From assembly GCA_005656395.1 (NCBI GenBank), contig SRSI01000024.1, positions 1 through 64,000 of the forward strand: DNA of 64,000 bases, given 5' to 3'. The notes beneath the pieces are model-generated. The model was not told the DNA's origin. It searched no databases and was given only the letters and a program-made list of their open reading frames with translations. The DNA comes from Strongyloides papillosus. Lineage: Eukaryota; Nematoda; Chromadorea; Rhabditida; Strongyloididae. Below are positions 37,438 through 48,859 of this stretch, in pieces (the first letter of the stretch is position 1; each line of letters starts with the position of its first letter). The position numbers were made by a program, and so were the translations under genes.

Positions 37438-38123
37438 ATGAGAATTTTTAGTACTGTATTTACAATTATTTTAATATCTAATATTGTTAAAAGTTATAAT
37501 AGTAGAAAAAATTTTATTATCGGAGCAACACCTTTATGTCAAGATCCATTTGGTATGCAAGAATCATATAATATTAGGATACCTACTGAAGATAAAGTTA
37601 CAATGTTTCTTTTTTTATCTACAGAATTAAAAGAGGAAGTGCAAAGAGATAGTGAAAAGCAGAATAATTATCCTGGCTTTTTAACTAAAACTGGCTTTTG
37701 TAATCAAAAAATTAAGATAACAGATAGTTTATCAGATGAAATACTAAAATTACATGGTAGAAAAAGTACAGATTTAAATTCTACTGGTAAAAAAAGTTTA
37801 GTAAAAAAATTATTTTTATATTTTTAGAGTATCATGTTGGATTTTTTTACGAGAGTAAATATCCAGGTATGGTAAAAAAAATTCCAGATGACTGTGAAGA
37901 TCCTGGAAAAGTAACGGTGGATGAAATTTTATGTGATTTTGGAGAACTCGACCCAAATAAAGTAAGAACTATAAGCGAAAACACATATCAATACAGATTA
38001 CTTTTACATATGTATTCTCATTTATTAAATAGAGATTCTTATTATCCAAAAGGGCCTGATAGGTCGAAAACTCAAATAGAACCTAATTTCGAAAAGTATA
38101 AAGAAAGATTTAAAGGTAAATAA
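37438..38123 (+). CDS. Two-exon secreted protein of unknown family
   Basis: Exon 1 (37438-37786) and exon 2 (37828-38123) are joined by a 41-nt GT...TTTTTAG intron in phase 1, giving about 214 aa. The start ATG is followed by a clean signal peptide (MRIFSTVFTIILISNIVKS). The mature part contains CQDPFGMQES, GFCNQKIKI and ILCDFGELDP; five cysteines in all are visible across the two exons. It ends in a Lys-rich tail. I do not recognise a domain. Codon use is AT-rich like the CAP genes, so it is a host gene, not transposon-derived. It stands alone in a gene-poor region. Confidence 0.7.
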
Positions 38124-38374
38124 TATGATTACAAATCATACAAGTAGCAACCTGCACAATTCTGTATTTTGGAAAAGCTTTGTTCCAACATATAAAAGGA
38201 GATGAAAAATGCACCTCCTTTTAAATGTAAATAACTAATAATAACATTTTAATAAACAATAATTATAAAAAATTAATATGATATTCGCAATTAGCATAAA
38301 AATCTGAATTTAAAAATATAAAAATTATTTAAAAATGTTGAAAAAACATTTTTGGCGCTTAACTATTTGACTCA

Positions 38375-38648
38375 TATTTTCCTTAAAAAGACAGATATTA
38401 AAAACCGCCTCCATACATATTTAGAAAAAAGTCTTAGCTATGCAATGGAACATTAACCGTTTTCATAGATGGTCTGGAAGTCTTAAAATTAAATATTTCG
38501 TGTTGACAATTTAGGGCCGTTTTACAAAAAAAAATGTTTCAAAAAAGTTATTCAACGATAAATATCTCCCTAATAAAAACAGATATCAAAAAACGCCTCC
38601 ATGCGTTTGTAGAATAAGTTCTTGGGTATCTAATGAAGCATCAACTGT
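38375..38648. repeat. 186-bp tandem repeat, left part (split by the 14.2-kb insertion)
   Basis: The motif CATAGATGGTCTGGAAGTCTT (about 38464) recurs with a spacing of about 186 bp across the insertion point: about 52895, 53080 and 53258. Segments ACAGATAT(T/C)AAAAA and CGCCTCCAT repeat at the same period. Deleting 38649-52891 restores a continuous repeat, which confirms the insertion boundaries. Confidence 0.7.
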
Positions 38649-38817
38649 TGTAACGCCCCATGGAAGGCGTTCTCAAATGATAATATAAAAGCTAATAGAA
38701 AATTCATTTTAATTCATTAGAAGTAAAGTTGTAACCTAATTTTATTAAATAAAGTATTTACTTATACATATTGTTAATTCATAATCAAGAGGATCGCACC
38801 TCTATAAAAAAGCAACA
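38649..38817 (+). repeat. 5' LTR of the 14.2-kb element
   Basis: Begins TGTAACGCC, ends GCAACA, and has an inverted-repeat head (AACGCC...GGCGTT) and a GAGG...CCTC hairpin near its end. One mismatch to 52719-52887. Confidence 0.9.
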
Positions 38818-39203
38818 TGGAGGTTCCACCTACAAACCACTATACCAGGAATGCAGCAAAGAATTTGTAAAATTTGCAAAAAATTCACTGCGCAGGTAAG
38901 TTATTTAGGTTAGTTATTTTTTAAGAGATACTAACATAACTAGATTTTTTAATTAAATACAATAAAAAAAAAGAAACGCATTCGGCAAATAACGGATGTG
39001 TTACTAATTACATTTTACTATTTTAAGATAACAGATAGATTATATCTCAATGACATTCTTAACTGGTTGTAACATTTTTTAAGTTTAGTCCCACCTTTTT
39101 TCTCTTTTTATGAAATTACATTATAAAAAACTAACCATTTTTATATTATTACCACTTATATTTAACTTCAATAGTTATATTAACCATTTTCATTTTTCCT
39201 GAT

Positions 39204-42200
39204 ATGTCTCATAGAAGTAGTAGCACGCCTGTTCAGGCAACAACAGACCGTTATGGAAATATTTCCAACGGCATGGTACAAGTAGTCCCTACCTTTCCTC
39301 ATGCTCAAACAAGAGCCGAGTTAGGTTTCCAACAGGAAACCCAACAATCTTTTCCTAACGCTTTCTTACAAGCCGAGCTAGGCCTCTCCAAGGATGCCAA
39401 GCAACCTTATCTTGCTCTATCAAGAGCCGACACCCATCTTTATGATGGTGTGAACCCTATAATGTCTTCAATGACATCTCCAAAGGCAAGTGCGCCATTA
39501 TACGGAGATAGTCTTGAAGGATCCCAGTCTTCTACTTCATTCGGTAGAGGTAACAAAATAAGATCTAGTTTCAATAACTTGATCAATAAGATTACCAATC
39601 CGGTATCATCTAAACCTTCAATGGAATCTGCAGTTCCGTTGAATAGAACTAAAAGACAAGTCGATCTTGACAATGTTGTCAAATTAATACTTGATGAACT
39701 TAAAAGTGATCAAGTTGAAACCTTAAAATATAGTCCCAGTGACTATGATGGTTTACTTCAAAGACAGAAGGCCAGAATGACCAAACTACTACAAGATTTG
39801 GGTTCTGATGCCATCGTTAATTTACCAGATGTACGTGCACAAGTTAGTGACAATCTAGGTTCAACAAGAAGCTATAATGCTTTATTTGATAAGGTCCTCC
39901 GTGCGAAATCGCATGGGGCTTTTTATCAGTTCAAGGGTAAGTCCCTTACTAGCTTTACACTTTTTATAAGTGATTGCATGACGGCTATAAGACAATTAGC
40001 CATCACCGATGACGAAATCCCTATGCTTGATCGCATAGCAAGACGTCACATTGACTATCTTATACCAAGAGATAGTAAAATAGCACATGCTCGACACATA
40101 GCTGTCGAGAGAAAGTCCGATGCTACTAAAGGACATAAACAATATGATTTCACATTGTCTGAAATCTTAAACGACATCAAGTTGGTACTTGAAAGTCAAG
40201 GCATGAATCGCCTAGAGCAATTTAATGCTCGTCCACCAATGGAGAATGCTATGGATGTTTCCACATTCGCCAAGAAATTTAATGATTATCTTCGTAAAAG
40301 ATTTGCTACTAATCAGCCTTCAGAGTTCCTGAAGGACAAACCTGATCTGAGACGTGAACAATTTTATTTGTTCACAAGAGGATTGCATCCAATCCTCCGG
40401 GAAAATAATTCCACAAAAAATCTTTATGAATTGCAATATGATGAATTCATAGCCACATACGTAGACACACAGCTACGTTTTCAATCTAAATTGAATAAAG
40501 CTTCACAGAAAGTTAATAATAATCATAACAATAGTTATAAACATAATAACAAACACATAAATAAACATAATAATGTGTCAAACAATAAACAATCGAATTT
40601 GAAATTTGATAATACAAAGAAACCATTTGTAAAAAATAATTCTAGCGGTTATAATAAAAATAATCACCAGTCATCATCTGGTACATATAATAATAAAGGA
40701 CATCAATCACGATATTCCTCATCGAAACCGGCTAATAAGCCTGTAACTTCATATAATAATACTAGTTCTGGTATGAACTATAAACCTATTAATAACCAAT
40801 CATCTGGTTATAATAAAAATAGTCTAAAGACTAAACATCAAAAACATGGTAAGGTTCATACGATTGAACCTACACATGATGAATGCCACAATGAGGACGA
40901 AATGAATGTTATAATGCATTCTATTAAAGAGATCAAAAATATGATCAACGACTTTAAACTAAATACATTAACAATCTGTATGTTAATGATATGTATGCTT
41001 ATACCATTCGGTGGTTGTCAACCCCTTGGTATATGTCGATTTGCACCTTCTGAATTTCCTCGATTGTATCTTCAGAACAACTATGACGCTAAAAAGGCAA
41101 AACAAGTTACATTAGTATCTGTTGATACCAAATGTGTAGCTTTAGACGTGTTTGCTAGTGGCTATCGCCTTGGCAACGTCTTTGTAGACTCCGACAGTAA
41201 TGTCGAACATTACTTTGATAAAAAGACTCCAACATTTTCTTGTGCTGGAAGCCACCTTGTCCATTTATCAGGACGCAATGAAACTTTCGCGGAAGAAGTT
41301 TCAACAGGTACACATAATGTTGATACCTCTTTAAAGAACATACGAGCTAAGCATGCTATGTATGAAGCTGGATGTGATAAACTTAGTTCTGTTTCACAGA
41401 CAGTACCTATGGATCCTCATCCTAGCAAAATAGTCTCATCGACTAAGGCGCCTGTTGTGATGTTAACAGAGCGACCACATATTGTACAAATTGTTTCACA
41501 CGGTACAAATGTTTCTGCTTCAAAGATTAAGGCACCAACGGATGTTAGTGTTCCTTCGAAAGCAACAAAATCTAATAATGAGGCTGCCTTAAAAGCTGCA
41601 TCTGTTGATAGTTCAAAAGTATCATCAACCACATCTGGTTATCAGAAAATTAAATCTTCATTGAAAACCTGTGAAGAGGAATTAGAAAGGACGAAGACTC
41701 TCTTAAAAGAGAGTACAAGTACTATATCCGACTTACGATCGGAAATAGAACGAATAAGGCGAGCAAATAACATGCTTTCCGAGCAACTTCGTGATTCTGA
41801 AGATCGTCATCGGACGACTTTGCGATCAATGACTGAGGAATCGGCCAAATTCCTTTCCGAAGACATAAAAACAGTCTCTAATGCTTTGACTGATGAAAAT
41901 AGAATCCGCCAGGAATGTGAAGACAACTGGAAGGATGAAATAAAACGTCTTAATAGTGAGATTGAGGATTGTAATACCAAACTCAATAAGCTAAAGACGG
42001 CAAATAACGCGTTACGTGGAGAACGTGATAAAGCTAGTAAAGCTTTAAAATCTTGTAATATAGATAAGGATACTTGTCTTAAAGATTTAGATGAGTTAAA
42101 ATCAGACGTTAATCGTCTTAATATAGCACTTGAGGATAAGGACAATGAATTATCCGAAGCTAAAACATTAATAGATTCTCATGAATCCCAAATACAGGTT

Positions 42201-43493
42201 TATAAAAACCAGGAAGCTGCTCTAACCGAACAGTTAGCTGCAATAAATAATCGTATTTCTCAATTAGAGAATACCGAATTAGAGAATGATGACGAGCAAG
42301 AGCAAAATTCATCATCCAATGTACATGCGTTAAACGAATGTACTAATAAAGAGGCACAATGCCATCTACAATTAATTAAGACACAAAGTCTAACTGATTT
42401 AACACGTACGGAGCTTACTCGTTGCGAATCACAGATTGCTGTGATAAAATCACGAGCATCCTCATCGCCGTGTCTAAACAATATTCCCACTGCTGATAAC
42501 GCATCAGAGAAGGGATTATCCATGATCGAATGGGCTAAAAAAATATATCAACTACATGTTGATGAGGCAATAACAGAAATGCCTAATTCTATTGCCTGTG
42601 CATTAACATTAATCACTGCAATTTTGGTTAAATACGGTTTTAATAAAACTGCTGAAACTTTGAGAAAACGTTATGGTTCTTCTTCTAACAATGAGATCCC
42701 ATACACTCATCAATTAAGGACGATTTCTGAAGCACGACCGCTTACAAGAACTCCTATTCGAGTATCCCGTTATGGGGTAATACAGAATATTCGTAATTCT
42801 GATTCAATGGTAAAATTACCTGTGATTTCGATTAATATCGGATCAAATAAATTCGATGCACTTGTTGATACGGGTGCTTCCTTAAATGTCATTAGTCAAA
42901 ATGCATTTAATCTCATACCTAGTACACATAAAACTATGGTAAAACCATCGTTAAAAGCTGCAACAGTAGCAAATAATGACAAACTCGTTTTTAGCGGGGC
43001 TTCTAGAATTTATGTAGAAGCAAATAATAAACGAGAACAACTTGAATTTCACATAGTGGACAAGTTATCATATGATATAATAATTGGTATCCCTGGATTA
43101 CATCGAATTTTTGGTGATGAACTAACTATTCGATTTAATCATAGTATGCCATCTATTACCAACGTACCCGTCAAAACGGCTTCTAAGGTACGTATTCCTC
43201 CTAGAACAACTAAAGTAATTCATGCTAATGTGCATGCAATTCCATCACATGACAAAATTAATTGTTTATTTGTGAGTAACCCTCGTTGGAAGGGTAGTGA
43301 TCACATTATGACCTACTATCAGACAGGTCCTGTAATTGATAATAAATTTGCCGTGATTCTTCAAAATCATGGATCAAATACTGTATTAATACCCGCTAAT
43401 ACTGAAATTGGTAATCTACATTCTATTGAAGAAGTAGATGATAATACTATACGGATCTCTGGTGATGAAATATTCCCAGAAGATGCCGCTTAG
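39204..43493 (+). CDS. gag-pro: Gag-protease polyprotein with internal membrane/coiled-coil module
   Basis: 1429 aa. Residues 1-430 are Gag-like (helical, with a basic RTKRQ at about 149-153). Residues 430-560 are Asn/His/Lys/Ser-rich and replace a zinc knuckle; no CCHC is present. Residues 590-604 are a strongly hydrophobic segment (TICMLMICMLIPFGG) followed by a cysteine-containing region to about 735. A Ser/Thr-rich stretch and a long coiled coil (about 820-1100) follow, then a second hydrophobic helix (SIACALTLITAILV, about 1129-1146) with a basic flank. The aspartic protease has LVDTGAS with Asp at 1222, followed by the gypsy-type linker to RT. A TAG ends the frame; RT continues in the same frame. 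A membrane-type module between Gag and protease is not a normal gypsy layout. Confidence 0.8.
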   Translation: MSHRSSSTPVQATTDRYGNISNGMVQVVPTFPHAQTRAELGFQQETQQSFPNAFLQAELGLSKDAKQPYLALSRADTHLYDGVNPIMSSMTSPKASAPLYGDSLEGSQSSTSFGRGNKIRSSFNNLINKITNPVSSKPSMESAVPLNRTKRQVDLDNVVKLILDELKSDQVETLKYSPSDYDGLLQRQKARMTKLLQDLGSDAIVNLPDVRAQVSDNLGSTRSYNALFDKVLRAKSHGAFYQFKGKSLTSFTLFISDCMTAIRQLAITDDEIPMLDRIARRHIDYLIPRDSKIAHARHIAVERKSDATKGHKQYDFTLSEILNDIKLVLESQGMNRLEQFNARPPMENAMDVSTFAKKFNDYLRKRFATNQPSEFLKDKPDLRREQFYLFTRGLHPILRENNSTKNLYELQYDEFIATYVDTQLRFQSKLNKASQKVNNNHNNSYKHNNKHINKHNNVSNNKQSNLKFDNTKKPFVKNNSSGYNKNNHQSSSGTYNNKGHQSRYSSSKPANKPVTSYNNTSSGMNYKPINNQSSGYNKNSLKTKHQKHGKVHTIEPTHDECHNEDEMNVIMHSIKEIKNMINDFKLNTLTICMLMICMLIPFGGCQPLGICRFAPSEFPRLYLQNNYDAKKAKQVTLVSVDTKCVALDVFASGYRLGNVFVDSDSNVEHYFDKKTPTFSCAGSHLVHLSGRNETFAEEVSTGTHNVDTSLKNIRAKHAMYEAGCDKLSSVSQTVPMDPHPSKIVSSTKAPVVMLTERPHIVQIVSHGTNVSASKIKAPTDVSVPSKATKSNNEAALKAASVDSSKVSSTTSGYQKIKSSLKTCEEELERTKTLLKESTSTISDLRSEIERIRRANNMLSEQLRDSEDRHRTTLRSMTEESAKFLSEDIKTVSNALTDENRIRQECEDNWKDEIKRLNSEIEDCNTKLNKLKTANNALRGERDKASKALKSCNIDKDTCLKDLDELKSDVNRLNIALEDKDNELSEAKTLIDSHESQIQVYKNQEAALTEQLAAINNRISQLENTELENDDEQEQNSSSNVHALNECTNKEAQCHLQLIKTQSLTDLTRTELTRCESQIAVIKSRASSSPCLNNIPTADNASEKGLSMIEWAKKIYQLHVDEAITEMPNSIACALTLITAILVKYGFNKTAETLRKRYGSSSNNEIPYTHQLRTISEARPLTRTPIRVSRYGVIQNIRNSDSMVKLPVISINIGSNKFDALVDTGASLNVISQNAFNLIPSTHKTMVKPSLKAATVANNDKLVFSGASRIYVEANNKREQLEFHIVDKLSYDIIIGIPGLHRIFGDELTIRFNHSMPSITNVPVKTASKVRIPPRTTKVIHANVHAIPSHDKINCLFVSNPRWKGSDHIMTYYQTGPVIDNKFAVILQNHGSNTVLIPANTEIGNLHSIEEVDDNTIRISGDEIFPEDAA

Positions 43494-44362
43494 GAAGATT
43501 CCTTACCCAACTATCCAGAGAGTCATGCTCCTCTTACTAGAGAGCAACTAATGGATTCCATTTCTTGGACAAATTGTACTCTTTCTCCGAAGGCGAAAGA
43601 GGTGTTACAAGATATTATATGGAATAATCGTACCGCATTTTTCGAACATGATGGAAATGCTGGTCTTTATAATGGTGATGAGCGTCTCAATATTGAGTTA
43701 GCCACATCTGAATTACCTCAACGTATTCGGCCTGGTCGGAGATCGAGAGAGATTGAAATTGATAAGCAGGTCGAAAACATGCTTGAAAAGGGGATGATTG
43801 AACATAGTCGATCTCCTTACCTTTCTAGAGTCGTATTAGTACGAAAGAAAGACATGAAATGGCGTTTTGTCGTCGATTTTAGAGCTATTAATAAGCTCAT
43901 AAAACAACAGTCACATCTTATCCCACGGATAGATAGATTGACTGAAGAAGCTAGTGGTCATAAGTACTACAGCGTATTTGATTTGAAACAAGGATTTCAT
44001 CAAATACCTCTTGATGAACATAGCAGGCGTATTGCTGCTTTTGTTACACATAGAGAAATTTACCAATATAAGGTAATGCCTATGGGACTTACTGGATCTC
44101 CAGATAAGTTTCGAGATATAGTGGACAAAGTCCTTAGCAACATACCCGATTGCTATATCTACATGGATGATATTCTCACTTGTTCTTAAGATGAGGAATC
44201 TCATATCCACAATATTAATAATATTCTTGCACGCATAGCAGAATACAATATGAAAATCACTTTGAATAAGTGCCAATTTGGGCAAAAGAATGCTCAATAT
44301 CTAGGATACATCATTGATTTTGATGGTATCCATCCTAACCCTGATAAGGTTAAAGCTATCAC
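43494..44362 (+). pseudogene. pol: Truncated gypsy reverse transcriptase
   Basis: In the same frame as the preceding Gag-protease ORF after the TAG at 43491-43493; the first Met is at 43551. RT motifs include WRFVVDFRAINK, YYSVFDLKQGFHQ and the catalytic YMDD (about 44156-44167). A TAA at 44187-44189 interrupts, after which the frame stays open through LNKCQFGQKNAQYLGY. At about 44362 the thumb region runs directly into LTR-like sequence (CAGAAGGCGTTAACC), so RNase H and integrase are deleted. Confidence 0.8.
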
Positions 44363-44887
44363 AGAAGGCGTTAACCAAAAGAAGATATACATACCAAGAA
44401 GAATTCATACATAATGTTATATATTGAAATAGTAAAGATTGTTGTTACTTCATATTAATAAAAAGATCTATATTTAAAAAAAATATTAAGACTATTAAAA
44501 AAAAAATCAAATATCAAATACCAGAAACATTATTTTTTGACTTCTTCTACCTACTATTTAACAATATCAAATACAAAGTCAGTTATAGAAGATATTTTCT
44601 AACGTTAGTATTATAGGAACAAAATAAACACCAGAATTAATACATTCCCATATCGCTACGAAGTAGCTGAAAAGGGAATGTAACGCCTTCAGAAGGCGTT
44701 AACCAAAAGAAAATATGTATATACCAAGAAGAATTCATACATAATGTCATATATTGAAAAATAGTAAAGATTGTTGTTACTTCATATTAACAAAAGGATC
44801 TATATTATATTTTATTTCGTATTATCACCCGAGGATAGCACCTCGTTAAAAAAGTGTATAAAATATGAATATAATTAATATGCAACA
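44362..44887 (+). repeat. Two LTR copies of a sister element, with 3' untranslated region between
   Basis: The partial copy 44362 to about 44473 and the full copy 44679-44887 share about 110 bp. The full copy begins TGTAACGCCTTC, has a perfect hairpin AACGCCTTC-A-GAAGGCGTT and a GAGGATAGCACCTC hairpin, and ends GCAACA: the same architecture as the 169-bp LTRs but a different sequence. The DNA between (about 44480-44678) is homologous to 52600-52718, including the purine tract GAAAAGGGAA. Confidence 0.65.
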
Positions 44888-47217
44888 GAAACTTTCATGG
44901 TTTCCAAGATAACAAAAAGTATATTATTGATAAAATTTTTATAAAAAGTAACTTTTTTTAACATGTCATAGTATAGGAATGTTACATCTATTATACCAAA
45001 AAAGTCTCCAAAATAGATAAAAGTTTATAAGTTAACGTTAAACAAAAATTTCCTAATAATACAAAAAAAAGATGTTGACCTTCGTAACAACAAAATAACA
45101 TTAATGTAATGTTTTATCTTAGAAAATGTACAAATAAATAAAGTTTTAATCAGAAGTGATTTTCGGACTACATTGTATTTCTTTTAGATGATTATGAATT
45201 CACAAAGATTTTCAATGAATATTTTCTATAAAATATAAAGTCAGACATAATTTTTAGTATTAAAATAAATTTGTTTGAAGTCTTTTCAGTAACGTTATTA
45301 TAATATATTACATAAATTGATTATGAGTGTATGCCATGACGCAAAATACGAGCTGATACTTGGAATTAGCTTTAAAAACAATAAAATTATATTAATTATT
45401 AAAAAGCGAATCAAAAATAGTTGTTTTTGCTATTTCAATATACCTTTATAACAATATTCAAATTTGCGAACGGAAAATTATAGAAATAAATTCTGATTTT
45501 TATATAACCACTTCACATGTTATAAAAGTAGTGTCGTCTATGGCAATTAAATATCTATCGTGTTTAATTAAATTATAATTGCAAAAATGATTTGCTAGTT
45601 ACATTTTGTTTAAATTATTAAATGTAAAAATTGTTTCATTGTTGATAGTGTAATACAATATGAAGTATCTTACATTTATCATTTAAAATCTAATGATATA
45701 TTTTTACTAGTTTCCGGCTAATATCTAGATGCCTTAAAAGACGCTACTTCTATAACATTTGAAGTGATAATATAAAAATCAGAATTTATTTTCTACTTTT
45801 CTTGACAAAAATTTAATTACCTATAAACTTTATATTGATAAATGTTGATAATGTGAAAAGCTAAATTAATAGTTTAAAAGTGAATCATTCTAATTATGTC
45901 ATTCAATAATTTCTTAATTTTTCAAATCAATATTTAATTTTAAAAAAAATTTTTAACCTTTCACTTAAGTTAAAAAAATTAAAGTGTAAATTTATATAAG
46001 AAAAAAAAGAGATCCATAAGTTAGAAGTAAAATGATCCCCCCCATTAAAAATTCTACATTTTAAATTCATCATAATTTTAACTTTTTAAAAAAAACTCTT
46101 AAAAAATTAACTTCAAACCACTATCGTGAAGTTTGAAGCCTTACGAGTATCCCCTTTAAAGTTTGGATGCCGCACAACGTACAGCGAAACTAGTAATTTA
46201 CTAGTACATATTTTTTCTAACCTATATTTGACACTTCTAATTTTAGTTGGGTTGGTAAAGGTCAAAATTTTTACGCACACATGCTAAATTTGTGTGTGAA
46301 AATATCCTATTAAAACGCGGCGCGTCCATCAATTCTGAAATTGTAATTTTTTGGCACTTTGGCTTCATTTTTCTCTATGAGGGAGAAATATTTTTGATTT
46401 TTTAAAATTCCGGTAGGGGTATACTGAAATCTATTTACATGCAAATTTTCAGAATCAATTTCTTAATTCTAAGAGATCAAAAATGCTAGCCTTGCATTGA
46501 TCGTTGCATACATACGATGCTAAGCATATATAAAAGTATATCAAATATCATGTCATTACCAACAAAATAAATATAAAACTACATTTTCAAAATCATTCTT
46601 TAATTTTGAAACATTATACATCATTTTAAGATAACTATTCATAATAAAATACTATTGAAAAATAATATAAAGTTTTAAAGAGAAAAAACAATTAATTCAA
46701 TTTAAAAGGCACTCTACTGCATTATAAGAAAACTATTAACGTTTAATTAACAACATTATAAATGTTTAACTACTATTTCAGATTCACTTTTAGAAAATTG
46801 TCTTTTAACTATGAATTTTACTTAAATTAATCTATAAAAACATGAGAATTCTTATTATTATTAGTGTTCTAAAATAACGTATATACATTATTATGAAAGT
46901 TATAAGTCAATTTCTAAAAAAAGTATATATTTAATATATATTGTGTATAAATTTTTGTTAAAAAAACAACACACTTTATAAAAATGTATGACATCTTTTA
47001 CATAATCAATTCAGAATTTAGTTATATTTTGTGATTCAAAAAAGATATTTGATCGTCAAAATGACACAAGTCAGTTAATTTATCATGATTTTACAATTTC
47101 ATTTATAATAACAGTTTTTAATTCCAAGTCTAATTAATAATTATGAAATATAAACTATATTATAGTTAGTTTTAATTAAAAAAATTAAATTTATAACAAA
47201 AAAATAGATATAGTTTA
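44888..47217. other. Non-coding filler inside the 14.2-kb insertion
   Basis: AT-rich with no convincing ORF. A GC-richer patch at about 46110-46500 has a short inverted repeat (CTTCAAAC near 46110 with GTTTGAAG near 46130), but I recognise nothing in it. Confidence 0.4.
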
Positions 47218-48173
47218 CACTCAAAAAATTCTTCTGTTTATGAACGGAAAATTTCCCGTAAAAATCAAAAAAAACGTAGGCTAAAAAAACGGAATTTTTA
47301 GCAAAAACGGAATAATTATATATTACGTAATTTAAAAAAACTGAATTTTAAAATACAATCTTTTAAAAAACGGATTAATATCATGAACGGATTTTTTTTT
47401 AAACGGAATAATTTTTAATTACGTATTTAAAAAAACTGAGTTTTAAAATGCAAACTTTTTAAATTGTGGTCCAAACCATAAGGCATTTTGATGTTTAATC
47501 TTTATATTTCACAGAAAATTCAGAAAGGATTGAGAACGGTTAAGAGGCCTGGATTGATAAAGATAAAATTTATTCGCATTCACCTGAACCTAACTTTTAA
47601 TTGTTTGGTTTTACTGTTTTTGTTTTGTGTCAGAAAAATATTCTTCATGAAGATGATATTTAGCCATATACAATGCAACTTAAGAAGAAAAAAAAAGAAA
47701 TTTTGTCTACAATTTTTATATAAATATTTTATAATTTTATTTTAACACTATGAGGATTTACATTTAAAATATTATTTTGTGTATACTTTTAATTTTTAGC
47801 GTATAGAGAGTAAAAAAGTATTACACGGTTTGGCTAATAGATCATTTTTGTTGGTGAACATACATATAAAAAAGTAAAAACATCTTAATAAAAAAAACAA
47901 GGTCGGCTCCTTGGTTCCTATAACAGTCAGAGAATGATTGAATAGGTAAAACATCATATTATTTATACTATAAAAATAATGACAGAGGAACGCGACATCT
48001 ATTACTAAGTTTATAACATAGAAACGGTACAAATAATATCGGAGTAAAATAAAACGGAAAATTTTATAAAATCGTATTTAAAATTAACGAAATTTTAAAA
48101 AAAACAGAGAAAAAACAAAAACTGATTGTTAAAATCATTACGGAATTTGAAAAACGGAAGAATTTTTTGAGTG
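47218..48173. mobile_element. TA-flanked inverted-repeat element, CACTCAAAAAATTCTTC ends
   Basis: The left end CACTCAAAAAATTCTTC (47218) is mirrored at the right end (48173) with one mismatch. TA flanks both sides (47216-47217, 48174-48175). The ends are filled with repeats of AACGGAA and ACGTA(A)TTTAAAAAAACTGA. An internal 85-codon ORF (47488-47745) is lysine-rich and hydrophobic and is probably chance. Confidence 0.6.
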
Positions 48174-48730
48174 TACTTAAAGAATAGTAACTTAAAACAA
48201 TTAAAAAAGCTATTATCAAACCGTTGTTAACCTTGAATAAATAATAAATCCTTTAAAAATTCTTAAAATAACACGATAGTATTTGAGATATAAAATTTAT
48301 TAGAAATAGTTAGTAATAAAAACGAAGAATTCAATGCATTAATGTGAATTAAAATGAATGACAAATAAAATTTTTAATTTTTATCTTTTGATTCATTGTT
48401 TCACCTTTTGATAATTTGACATCATGTCTGATTCCGCCTTCGAGCTGACACAATATAGATTTTGTCTTTATAAAAATTATTAATATTTTATTACGTTAAC
48501 TGAGATTAACTTAATTTGATGTTTACATAAAGTGTTGCTGCAATAATTAATGATAAACATAAGAAAAAGAGTAATAATTAAAAATAACCTCGATTGAATA
48601 CATTATTACATTTATGAATGATATCTAGTTACAAAAAACTTTTAAAGTTATTTTATTTTTTATTTAATTTTTATTTTTTTATAAATTTAAATAGATAACA
48701 AATAAAAAATTGACAAGTAAATTTCTGAAG

Positions 48731-48859
48731 AGTTGAAAATTTTATTATGAGAGAAGTGGATAATAAATGAAATAATAAAAAGTGTAACTAAAACTGGGAG
48801 ATAACTCCCCAATAAACAAAGGTCTTACAAAGAATTAAAAATTATGCATAATTTTTACT
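48731..48859 (-). repeat. 3' LTR of the compact gypsy element
   Basis: Overlaps the 3' end of the pol ORF by 18 bp. Identical to 51838-51966 except one position (TTATTATGAG versus TTATTCTGAG). Confidence 0.8.

Noticed and set aside
38649..38817. Hammerhead-ribozyme (retrozyme) LTR, because of two short hairpins
   Set aside because: The conserved CTGATGA and GAAA core boxes are absent.
47488..47745. 85-codon ORF inside the TA-flanked element
   Set aside because: Lys/Phe/Ile-rich as expected for AT-rich DNA, no transposase motif.
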